Source: an uncultured Acidobacteriota bacterium (GTDB lineage: Bacteria > Acidobacteriota > Terriglobia > Bryobacterales > Bryobacteraceae). From it: a DNA stretch of 58,249 nucleotides. Positions 46,878 to 54,615 of the stretch are shown here, one piece after another; positions within the stretch are counted from its first letter, which is position 1; each line of letters opens with the position of its first letter. The stretch is taken from NCBI GenBank assembly GCA_902825945.1, contig CADECY010000048.1, forward strand, positions 1 to 58,249, given 5' to 3'. The notes beneath the pieces were generated by a model, which saw only the letters and a program-made list of their open reading frames with translations, made no database searches and had not been told where the DNA came from. The translations under genes were made by a program, and so were the position numbers.

Positions 46878-46960
46878 GGTGTTACGTGCTCCGCGCAAGC
46901 CCCAAAAGGGTTGCTCACGGGCGCGAATCAGGGCATTCTCGAGGAGGAGGGGCACCTTGG

Positions 46961-47260
46961 ATGATTCATGGACGAGCGTTTGTGCTGGTGGTGAGCCTGT
47001 TGCTCTCTTTGCCTCACGTTACCGATGCCAAGCCGTGTATCCGGCTCGAGCAGCGGGCTCTTCAGGATTGGTTCGCGGGCGAACGTGCGCTGGATGACTG
47101 GGAATCGCCGGTGAGAGAGTACGAACGCCAATCGAGTCACTTGGTGCCACTCTCGGCGGCTACCGGGAGTCGTGCTCGGCCAGCAGCCGTTCCACGAGGG
47201 ATCGCGGCCACCGGAACGAGGTGGCCTGCAGCCGTCTCATCGCCTCGCGGAAAGAGATGA
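46961..47260 (+). CDS. Small secreted protein, unknown, possibly truncated
   Basis: A strong Shine-Dalgarno run (GAGGAGGAGG, 46941-46950) precedes ATG 46961 by 10 bases. The frame encodes a clear signal peptide (AFVLVVSLLLSLPHVTDA) and about 40 plausible mature residues (KPCIRLEQRALQDWFAGERA; LDDWESPVREYERQSSH). The last 33 residues are low-complexity Arg/Ala/Pro and lie antisense to the DUF3368 toxin gene, so the natural end was probably lost. No family is recognised. Confidence 0.5.
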   Translation: MIHGRAFVLVVSLLLSLPHVTDAKPCIRLEQRALQDWFAGERALDDWESPVREYERQSSHLVPLSAATGSRARPAAVPRGIAATGTRWPAAVSSPRGKR

Positions 47261-47645
47261 GCCCCATCCGCCCGGCATGGTCGAGAGTGCCGATTGTGCC
47301 GGTTACCGGCAGGCCCTTCAAGGCGGCAATTCGCCGGCCGGGCCACTCGTCGATGATCAGTGTCGATGGCCGCCGTTCCAATGCGACGGCAATCGCCGAA
47401 CGTTCACCCCGATCGAGAGCTTCGAGGGCAGGATCGTCATGGAAGGAGGAGAGGTGATCCACTTCGAAAGCCCACTGGGGAAGTGCTTTGGCCCAGGCAC
47501 GGACGGCTTCTGGAGCGTCGGGCGATAGAAGTTCTCTCCGCACGCCCGTAGGCACGAACACGTTCCCGTGAATCGCGGGGAGCAGATCGACGTGGCCAAT
47601 CAGTATCAGATAATTCAATGGGCTGGTATCCACTACCGCCCACAC
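47160..47645 (-). CDS. DUF3368 PIN-domain toxin-like protein
   Basis: The 161-residue protein starts at GTG 47645, sharing one base with the antitoxin stop (TAGTG). PIN-type acidic residues are in VVDTSPLNYLILIG near the start, ALDRGERSAIAVAL in the middle and LIIDEWPGRRIA later, as in DUF3368 (VapC-related) proteins, which are predicted RNases. It forms a typical two-gene toxin-antitoxin pair with the UPF0175 protein. The stop overlaps the antisense tail of the small secreted protein. Confidence 0.88.
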   Translation of the reverse strand: MWAVVDTSPLNYLILIGHVDLLPAIHGNVFVPTGVRRELLSPDAPEAVRAWAKALPQWAFEVDHLSSFHDDPALEALDRGERSAIAVALERRPSTLIIDEWPGRRIAALKGLPVTGTIGTLDHAGRMGLISFREAMRRLQATSFRWPRSLVERLLAEHDSR

Positions 47646-47899
47646 TACGGGTGCGCCGCCTTGCGGAAAATCTCGCGCTCGCTTTGCAAGTCTTCCCAAG
47701 AATACTGGCTATCGACTCCTTGGTCCCTCAAGAACTGCCAAACCCGGAAACGTGACATCCCGAGGAACCGCCCGAGTTCGCCTTCTGACCAGAGCCCCGC
47801 CTTGACGGCGGCGACGGCGAGAGCCTCACGGGTCAGGCCCTCGGCTCGGTCCCCTAGCCGGACGGCGAGTTCTTCGGGAATATCCAAGGTTACGGTCAT
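47645..47899 (-). CDS. UPF0175 antitoxin-like protein
   Basis: The 84-residue protein is a UPF0175 antitoxin: MTVTLDIPEELAVRLGDRA, EALAVAAVKAGLWSEGELG, and the helix-turn-helix LGRFLGMSRFRVWQFLRDQG. It would bind its DUF3368 partner and its own promoter. The start is 26 bases from the truncated trpB2 copy. Confidence 0.88.
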   Translation of the reverse strand: MTVTLDIPEELAVRLGDRAEGLTREALAVAAVKAGLWSEGELGRFLGMSRFRVWQFLRDQGVDSQYSWEDLQSEREIFRKAAHP

Positions 47900-47925
47900 T
47901 CGATCACCCTCATTTTATCGTAGCG

Positions 47926-48860
47926 TGCTCCCGCTACACCGGCGGCAATCCCGCCAACGCCGCGGCGATCTCCTCGGCTGGATATTCATAGTTCTGCAAC
48001 TTCCCCGCCGCGTAGTCGATGTAGGACTGCATGTCGAAATGGCCGTGGCCGCAGAGATTGAACAGGATCGACCGGCTCACGCCCTCTTCCTTGCACTGCA
48101 GGGCCTCGGCGATCGCCCCGGCAACGGCGTGGTTCGCTTCCGGAGCGGGCACGATTCCTTCGGCTCGCGCGAATTGCACGCCCGCGGCGAAGGCATCGAG
48201 TTGCTGCACGGCGCGGGCTTCGAATAGTCCGAGGTCGAGCATGTGGCTGACGAGCGGCGCCATGCCGTGATAGCGAAGTCCGCCGGCGTGGATCCCCGGC
48301 GGAACGAATGTGGACCCGAGAGTGTGCATCTTGACGAGTGGCGTCAGGTGCGACGTGTCTCCGAAATCGTAGGCGAACTTGCCGCGCGTGAGGCTCGGAC
48401 ACGCGGCGGGTTCAACCGCCACGACACGCGTCTTGGCTTTGCCTTCGAGATTCCGCCCGATGAACGGCGTGGCGATGCCCGCGAAGTTCGAACCGCCGCC
48501 CGTGCAGCCGACGAGCACATCCGGATAATCGCCCGCCATCTCGAGTTGTTCGAGTGATTCCAGGCCAATCACGGTCTGATGCAGCAGGACATGGTTGAGC
48601 ACGCTGCCGAGCGCGTACTTGGTCGATGCATCCTTCGCCGCTACTTCGACCGCTTCTGAAATCGCGATGCCGAGCGAGCCGGTCGAATCGGGGTGCTGCG
48701 CCAGGATCGCGCGGCCCGAATCGGTCTCGCTACTCGGACTCGCGGTGACGCTCGCGCCGAACGTTTCCATCAGCGCGCGGCGATACGGCTTTTGGTTGTA
48801 GCTCACGCGCACCATGTAAACCTTGCATTCCATGCCGAAGAACGCGCAAGCCATGGCGAG
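47926..48860. repeat. 935-bp direct repeat, copy A (3' part of trpB2)
   Basis: This segment matches 51231-52165 with a constant offset of 3305 bases. Seven differences are clustered at 47937, 47941, 47952, 47964, 47982, 47985 and 47988; no difference was found in the remaining 872 bases. Homology ends sharply after 48860. Confidence 0.95.
47934..48860 (-). pseudogene. Truncated tryptophan synthase beta chain 2 (3' copy)
   Basis: The sequence encodes residues about 144-451 of the TrpB2 encoded at 51239, with only two changes (E for D and P for Q near the C-terminus). The N-terminal part with the PLP lysine is missing. An artificial frame from 48881 adds eight unrelated residues. It cannot be an active synthase and has no promoter of its own in view. 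The seven base differences lie only in the last 55 bases of the gene, five of them silent, which is not what random decay would give. Confidence 0.93.
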
Positions 48861-48938
48861 GAGCCTGCTACGAATCCACACAAAGTTGAATAGGCGTCAC
48901 AACTCTAGAGCGGCTCTTCCTGCTGGACCGGAACCCAA

Positions 48939-50993
48939 TCACTTCGATTTGGTCGGTGCGACGTGCTGCTCCAATGTCACGGATTTCGCAAATGTGCCCC
49001 GGTCACTCTTGCCAACTGTCAGGCGGACGCGTGCACCCGGCGCCAAGTCGTCGGCCTCTCCCCTATAGCTGCGACTATCAAAATATACATTCTCTAGGTC
49101 GCCGCCCCGCTTAATAAAGCCGAACCAAAGCCCGTGCCGCCAAATGATGTTGAGAACCTCGCCGCGTGTCGAGTCGCTCACCTCGTCGGGCAGCTTCGGG
49201 CCGCTGTCCTTTGAGAACCTCTCGCGGCATTCCTTGATCAAAAGGTCGGTAAAATCCTTATTGTCCTTGATGCCGTATGGGCTCCCTCCCGCATGTTTCC
49301 ACCGCCGTTCTGCTCCATCGAACGCATCGAGTGCGATGCGGATTTGGTTCTCGAACTGCGCTTCATCCAGGACGGACAAGAGCTTGTCGCAGTACGTTTC
49401 CAGTGCTCTGGACTTGATGAGTTTGGGCGTGGGAGTCCCGAGGCAATGCTTGAGTATCAAAAGCAGTTGAGCTTTGTACGGGCGATACTTCTTGTCGATC
49501 CTGTCTTCCCGAAAGGACTTCTCGGTCATGTACCAAGCCATTGCGCAGGCGAAATACGGCGCGGGGCTATGATCCTCACGAAAGATTCTCCGGTTGTCCT
49601 CGTCTCCCGCGTACATCTCTAGTAATTTTGCTTCGTGCCTGTGTGACTGGTGCGGTGCGTCGAGGAACATGCTGGCGAAAGTCTGGGTCAGGATCCGAAG
49701 GTTGACTATGTGAGTTCTCTTGACGAGTGGATCATTGCTGTATTGGCGCGCCCGTCGTTCGTAATACAACTTCGTGCTGTCGGTTCGTGCCGCAAAGTAT
49801 GGTTCAAGAGTTTCTTGATGGAACGGTAGCGTAGCCTCAAACGCCTCCTCAAGTACTTGGTTCTGCCGATTCGTGCCACGTACGATGCGGTTCGAAACAG
49901 ACCGGTTTTCAGTGCAAATCACCCGAACCAATAGCTGGAGCTTGTCAATGTTGGAGTGGTCTCGGAGGTTGAAAATGGTGTTGCTCGTCTGGCACCCGTT
50001 CACAACCTGTGGATTCTCGATGCGTACGAGTTTATCTCGTATCTGCTCGAAGCCCGCGCACACGATTGTCACACCATTGTTGCAAAGTAGAAACATGTCC
50101 GGCGCCGCTTGGATTGTGTCCTCGATTTCGCGATTGATGGCGCCGCTATTGCCCAGGTAGTCTCGCACGTTATCGTTAAACAGCGAGCGGCGAAGAAGTC
50201 CGTCTTCTTTTGTGAGGATTTTGAGGAACTCGCGAGCGTTGCATGTAAAGGCGTATGCCTTCTTGACGTCCGTGCTTGAGTCCACAAATAGTGGGAAGAT
50301 GTCTCGAATATTGATCTGAACGTCGAAGCTATTCGATAGTTCCCTGCAGAGTTTGGTGAGCCCTCTGCCATCGATGATGCTCACATCAACACGTTCGAAA
50401 TAGCAGGAGGTGTGTTTACTCAGCTCGTTGACGATCACTTCCTTGATTGCTTTGAAGTGGTCGTTGTCCGGCTCAGTGCCCGTTCCCGCGAAGTACAGCC
50501 GAACACTGGGATTGCTGTGGAGCTTCTTGATTACCTTTTCGTCTGCATAGATATGGTCCTTTAGTTGCCGGAATTCCGCGACTTTCGCATTCTCTGGCAA
50601 CGGCGAGTTTGAGAAAAACAATTTGACGCCGGTGCCAAATGTCGATAGATCCGCCATGTCGAAACTCGGGCGCATCTTCGATTGGATGAATACGAAATCC
50701 ACAGTGAGTTTTCGACTTGCCTCGGCGATCTCATTAATGTCGTCAATGCTGCGGACGAGTCGATCGTTTACCGCGATTGCTATTCCGTCAAGAAATGTGT
50801 CATTGGAGCCGCCAACGCTCACGGATTCCAAGAGTTCGGTGTCTGCTGTGAAGGCGTCTGGATAGTCTACGCTGAGTAGGGTATAATTCACGAACCGCTC
50901 GAAGGCGGAAGCATCCTTGTGCGAATCACCCTCTGTGGCGATCTCGAATTCGGCCTTGAAGTTGACGAAATAGCTCTTCAGGATCGGTTCCAT
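48939..50993 (-). CDS. AIPR abortive-infection protein with C-terminal OB/cold-shock-like domain
   Basis: The 684-residue protein carries the AIPR domain (abortive infection phage resistance), recognised by LCNNGVTIVCAGFEQI near 302 and NPQVVNGCQTSNTIFNLRD near 325, then RIVRGTNRQNQVLEEAFEA and YYERRARQY. AIPR proteins block phage growth by an unsettled mechanism. Residues about 615-684 look like a cold-shock-type OB fold (GEVLNIIWRHGLWFGFI, NVYFDSRSY, GARVRLTVGKSDRGTFAKSV), which would bind nucleic acid. The start is ATG 50993; an extension to 51041 looks non-coding. Base composition is visibly less GC-rich than the flanks, and the gene sits between the two trpB2 repeats. Confidence 0.9.
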   Translation of the reverse strand: MEPILKSYFVNFKAEFEIATEGDSHKDASAFERFVNYTLLSVDYPDAFTADTELLESVSVGGSNDTFLDGIAIAVNDRLVRSIDDINEIAEASRKLTVDFVFIQSKMRPSFDMADLSTFGTGVKLFFSNSPLPENAKVAEFRQLKDHIYADEKVIKKLHSNPSVRLYFAGTGTEPDNDHFKAIKEVIVNELSKHTSCYFERVDVSIIDGRGLTKLCRELSNSFDVQINIRDIFPLFVDSSTDVKKAYAFTCNAREFLKILTKEDGLLRRSLFNDNVRDYLGNSGAINREIEDTIQAAPDMFLLCNNGVTIVCAGFEQIRDKLVRIENPQVVNGCQTSNTIFNLRDHSNIDKLQLLVRVICTENRSVSNRIVRGTNRQNQVLEEAFEATLPFHQETLEPYFAARTDSTKLYYERRARQYSNDPLVKRTHIVNLRILTQTFASMFLDAPHQSHRHEAKLLEMYAGDEDNRRIFREDHSPAPYFACAMAWYMTEKSFREDRIDKKYRPYKAQLLLILKHCLGTPTPKLIKSRALETYCDKLLSVLDEAQFENQIRIALDAFDGAERRWKHAGGSPYGIKDNKDFTDLLIKECRERFSKDSGPKLPDEVSDSTRGEVLNIIWRHGLWFGFIKRGGDLENVYFDSRSYRGEADDLAPGARVRLTVGKSDRGTFAKSVTLEQHVAPTKSK

Positions 50994-51230
50994 TGTATAG
51001 TCCCTCGTGATGACGCGCTCGGCAGCCCTCCGGCTGCACACACCGAGAAAAACCTATCCTACATCACGCGGGACCTCTTGCTCAAATGGGTGACAGAGTG
51101 ATCGCTCCGAAGCGCCGGGCCGGTGTTAGAGAAGTCGATTGAATGCGGCGCATTTAACTTGGGTGCGCGCCGAACCGAGAAGTGGGCAGCGCCATCGGAT
51201 GACAACCGGGGCGAGAGTTGGGATCTCGGC

Positions 51231-52165
51231 TGCTCCCGCTATACCTGCGGCAATCCTGCCAACGCCGCCGCGATCTCCTCGGCTGGGTAGTCGTAGTTCT
51301 GCAACTTCCCCGCCGCGTAGTCGATGTAGGACTGCATGTCGAAATGGCCGTGGCCGCAGAGATTGAACAGGATCGACCGGCTCACGCCCTCTTCCTTGCA
51401 CTGCAGGGCCTCGGCGATCGCCCCGGCAACGGCGTGGTTCGCTTCCGGAGCGGGCACGATTCCTTCGGCTCGCGCGAATTGCACGCCCGCGGCGAAGGCA
51501 TCGAGTTGCTGCACGGCGCGGGCTTCGAATAGTCCGAGGTCGAGCATGTGGCTGACGAGCGGCGCCATGCCGTGATAGCGAAGTCCGCCGGCGTGGATCC
51601 CCGGCGGAACGAATGTGGACCCGAGAGTGTGCATCTTGACGAGTGGCGTCAGGTGCGACGTGTCTCCGAAATCGTAGGCGAACTTGCCGCGCGTGAGGCT
51701 CGGACACGCGGCGGGTTCAACCGCCACGACACGCGTCTTGGCTTTGCCTTCGAGATTCCGCCCGATGAACGGCGTGGCGATGCCCGCGAAGTTCGAACCG
51801 CCGCCCGTGCAGCCGACGAGCACATCCGGATAATCGCCCGCCATCTCGAGTTGTTCGAGTGATTCCAGGCCAATCACGGTCTGATGCAGCAGGACATGGT
51901 TGAGCACGCTGCCGAGCGCGTACTTGGTCGATGCATCCTTCGCCGCTACTTCGACCGCTTCTGAAATCGCGATGCCGAGCGAGCCGGTCGAATCGGGGTG
52001 CTGCGCCAGGATCGCGCGGCCCGAATCGGTCTCGCTACTCGGACTCGCGGTGACGCTCGCGCCGAACGTTTCCATCAGCGCGCGGCGATACGGCTTTTGG
52101 TTGTAGCTCACGCGCACCATGTAAACCTTGCATTCCATGCCGAAGAACGCGCAAGCCATGGCGAG
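51231..52165. repeat. 935-bp direct repeat, copy B (inside intact trpB2)
   Basis: This copy is part of the full-length trpB2 gene. See copy A at 47926-48860 for the differences. The gap 50994-51238 between the AIPR start and this copy holds only a possible short hairpin near 51021-51040 and presumably the AIPR promoter. Confidence 0.95.
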
Positions 52166-52594
52166 CGACGAGCCCCACTGTCCGGCGCCGGTTTCGGTCG
52201 CGAGGCGCTTGGTGCCTTCCACTTTGTTGTAGTAGGCTTGCGGAACCGCGGTATTCGGCTTGTGCGATCCAGCCGGGCTCACGCCTTCGTACTTGTAGTA
52301 GATTCGCGCCGGAGTCCCGAGCGCGTGCTCGAGCCGCCGCGCGCGATACAACGGCGAAGGGCGCCACTGCCGGTAGACATCGCGCACTGGCTCCGGAATC
52401 TCGATCCACGGTTCGGTGCTCACCTCTTGCAGGATGAGCGCCATCGGAAACAGCGGTTCGAGATCGGCCGGTCCGACGGGTTGTTTCGTGCCGGGATGTA
52501 GCACCGGAGGAAGCGGTGCGGGCAGGCTCGGAACAACGTTGTACCAAGCCTTGGGGATACGGTCTTCGGGGAGTAGGAATTTTACGGAGTCCAT
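51239..52594 (-). CDS. trpB2: Tryptophan synthase beta chain 2 (TrpB2)
   Basis: The 451-residue protein is a TrpB2-type PLP enzyme that condenses indole with serine. The PLP lysine is K112 in YYKYEGVSPAGSHKPNTA, the phosphate-binding glycine loop is GCTGGGSNFAGIA, and GAGQWGSSLAMACAFFG and FCLCN-like ILFNLCGHGHFD motifs are present. It is longer than TrpB1 and has the COMM-type N-terminus of TrpB2 (YNVVPSLPAPLPP). The gene is 4 bases after the cupin stop, with which it may be co-transcribed. Its 3' two-thirds are duplicated downstream. Confidence 0.95.
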   Translation of the reverse strand: MDSVKFLLPEDRIPKAWYNVVPSLPAPLPPVLHPGTKQPVGPADLEPLFPMALILQEVSTEPWIEIPEPVRDVYRQWRPSPLYRARRLEHALGTPARIYYKYEGVSPAGSHKPNTAVPQAYYNKVEGTKRLATETGAGQWGSSLAMACAFFGMECKVYMVRVSYNQKPYRRALMETFGASVTASPSSETDSGRAILAQHPDSTGSLGIAISEAVEVAAKDASTKYALGSVLNHVLLHQTVIGLESLEQLEMAGDYPDVLVGCTGGGSNFAGIATPFIGRNLEGKAKTRVVAVEPAACPSLTRGKFAYDFGDTSHLTPLVKMHTLGSTFVPPGIHAGGLRYHGMAPLVSHMLDLGLFEARAVQQLDAFAAGVQFARAEGIVPAPEANHAVAGAIAEALQCKEEGVSRSILFNLCGHGHFDMQSYIDYAAGKLQNYDYPAEEIAAALAGLPQV

Positions 52595-52598
52595 AGGA

Positions 52599-53003
52599 TC
52601 ACTTCTGCCATTTGTAGAAATAGAACAGCATCGGCGTCTTGCCGGTATTGACGATGCCGTGCAGGCGGTTGGCCGCGGTGTACATCATGGATCCGGGACC
52701 CACCTTGGTGATCTTACCCTCGATCGAGATCTCGCCGGTTCCTTCGGTCACGAGCAGGAATTCTTCTTCCGGATGCTTGTGCGGCGGATGCGGCGTGGCA
52801 CCTGCCTTCAGGCGCAGGCTGCCCGCAGTCATCGACTTCAACTGGTCGGTCGGTCCGTCGAAGTAGATCAGCAGGTCGCCGAACGGCTCTTTGGTGAGCT
52901 TGGCGTCCTTCGGCGAGTAGGTAACATCCGGGAGCTTGGCGGCGGTTGCGGGGAGGGCGGCGAGCGCCGCGAGGGAGAACAGATCTCTGCGTTTCGGCAT
53001 CAA
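52599..53003 (-). CDS. Exported cupin-domain protein
   Basis: The 134-residue protein has a twin-arginine-like leader (PKRRDLFSLAALAALPATA) and one cupin barrel. Motif 1 is HPPHKHPEEEFLLVTEG (metal ligands H, H, E), and motif 2 is PGSMMYTAANRLHGIVN. It may bind a metal and a small ligand in the periplasm; function is unknown. It lies 12 bases after the GH88/105-like gene and 4 before trpB2. Confidence 0.88.
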   Translation of the reverse strand: MMPKRRDLFSLAALAALPATAAKLPDVTYSPKDAKLTKEPFGDLLIYFDGPTDQLKSMTAGSLRLKAGATPHPPHKHPEEEFLLVTEGTGEISIEGKITKVGPGSMMYTAANRLHGIVNTGKTPMLFYFYKWQK

Positions 53004-53015
53004 TTCATGGTAGAA

Positions 53016-54605
53016 CTACCGCATTTCGGAAGCCACCAGCCACGCCATGCCGCCTCCCCGCGGATCGGTACCGAGGATCGCGCCGCGATCGTAGTACTCT
53101 CGCAAGCTCTTCTGCTTGCCCGTGCCGGTGCACACGTCGATGAGCCCGCCATCGGTTCCGACGCGCGCTTTGATCGCATACCAGGCGCGATCGATCACGG
53201 GTTGGAATCGTGCCTTGTCGAGCCAGCCCCGCGAAACTCCGCGCTGCAAGGCGAACGCGGTCATCGCCGTCACGGTGAACTCGCGATAGCTCTCCGGATG
53301 GTCCACCACCTGATGCCACATGCCCGCCGCGTCCTGATGTTTCAGCATCGTATCCATGTGGGCGCGGAAGGCGGCGAGCACTTCGTTGAACCCTTCGAAC
53401 GATGAGGGGAGTTCGGAGAGCGTCAGCGCCAACCCGAGGGCAGGGAAGCCGTTGCCCCGGCCCCATGCGGTTTCGTCGAGCGGCGAATGACGATGCAAAC
53501 CGTCTTTGCGGAGATTCATCTTCACCATGAAGCGCATGTGGCGCAGCGCCATGTCGAAGTACTTGCGATCGCCCGTCAGCCGGCCCGCAATCGCAACGAT
53601 CGGCGTACCCATGAAGACAGAGTCGCTCATCTCCATGTGCATCGGCATCGATTCGCGCATCGCGCCCGATTCGTCGAACCCTGTGTTGGCGGCCTTGCGA
53701 ACGAGGTCGAGGTAGCCGGACTTCTTCGTTCGATCGTAGAGTTGGCCGAAGATCAAGTGCCCGGAGAGATGGCTGCCGGTCGCTTTCGCCATGGAATCTT
53801 TCGCGCCCGTGAAGTACGGCTCCACGATCTTCTCAACCATCGCAAGTTGCGCCGCATCGCTGGTCTGGTCTCCGAGCCGGAGCCGTCCCACCAGCGCCAT
53901 CGCCGGAATGTAGACCGCTTCCGGAAGATCCTTGCCGTAGAACTGGGCGAGCTGCTTTTCGATTTCGAGCGGAGAACGTTTCAGCCGGCTCTGGATCTCG
54001 AGGCGCGCGGCCGATGGTCCGGTGAAGTTGGCGCGCTTCACCGCGCCCGCGATCCTGGCCAGGAACCCTTTCGTTGGCGCGAGTTCGATGGCGGGAATCG
54101 TGCCGGTGTTCGCCGCGGCCTTCGCGCTCAGTTCGAACGCGAGCGATCCGGCGGCGGGCTCACCCTTCGAGCCAAGCGCCCTGCCGAGCTTTTCCGCGAG
54201 CGCCGTTGCCTTCGTGTCACCCTCGCGCAACACCACGACGAGATCCGGCGCATGCATCCCGATCCAGCGCCAGGAATACTGTGCTTCGGCGTTGTCCTTG
54301 CCGTTGTAGTGTTCGCCCGGCGGCGGATATCCGTCGAGTGGCGCGTTCGGAAGCGCCGAAACCGCGACGCGCGCGCGCAACTGTTCGGTGCCGCCGTTCG
54401 AGTAGTATTCCTCGATCGCGGCGATCGCCTTCGCGCCCCCACCGGCGATGAGGATCCGCAGCTTCTTCGTTCCGTAGTCGAAATCGTCTCGGGTGACGAG
54501 CGAAGGAATCGGCTCACCCGCGCGTGTGACTCCAGCGGGCAGACGCATGAGATCTTGCGCGGGCAGAAGCGACACGCCGAGTGCGAACCAGGCAACACGA
54601 TACAT
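53016..54605 (-). CDS. Secreted GH88/GH105-like unsaturated glucuronyl/rhamnogalacturonyl hydrolase
   Basis: The 529-residue protein starts with a signal peptide (VAWFALGVSLLPAQ). Residues about 30-230 form an N-terminal domain unlike standard GH105, resembling an alpha/beta peptidase or esterase unit (KLRILIAGGGAKAIAAIEEY; YSWRWIGMHAPDLVVVL). Residues about 230-529 are an (alpha/alpha)6 barrel of the GH88/105 type with MHMEMSDSVFMGTPIVAIAG, DETAWGRGNGFPALGLALTL, AAGMWHQVVD and GTDPRGGGMAWLVASE. The Asp in EMSDSVFMG is at the catalytic position. It would hydrolyse unsaturated uronides released by pectin or glycosaminoglycan lyases. Confidence 0.82.
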   Translation of the reverse strand: MYRVAWFALGVSLLPAQDLMRLPAGVTRAGEPIPSLVTRDDFDYGTKKLRILIAGGGAKAIAAIEEYYSNGGTEQLRARVAVSALPNAPLDGYPPPGEHYNGKDNAEAQYSWRWIGMHAPDLVVVLREGDTKATALAEKLGRALGSKGEPAAGSLAFELSAKAAANTGTIPAIELAPTKGFLARIAGAVKRANFTGPSAARLEIQSRLKRSPLEIEKQLAQFYGKDLPEAVYIPAMALVGRLRLGDQTSDAAQLAMVEKIVEPYFTGAKDSMAKATGSHLSGHLIFGQLYDRTKKSGYLDLVRKAANTGFDESGAMRESMPMHMEMSDSVFMGTPIVAIAGRLTGDRKYFDMALRHMRFMVKMNLRKDGLHRHSPLDETAWGRGNGFPALGLALTLSELPSSFEGFNEVLAAFRAHMDTMLKHQDAAGMWHQVVDHPESYREFTVTAMTAFALQRGVSRGWLDKARFQPVIDRAWYAIKARVGTDGGLIDVCTGTGKQKSLREYYDRGAILGTDPRGGGMAWLVASEMR

Positions 54606-54615
54606 AACGGACAGT

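Noticed and set aside
48939..51238. tRNA or integrase attachment site for the AIPR segment
   Set aside because: No tRNA-like fold or integrase gene was found; the only repeats are the trpB2 copies.
47926..52165. Composite transposon around the AIPR gene
   Set aside because: The flanking repeats are trpB2 sequence, with no transposase, terminal inverted repeats or target duplication visible.
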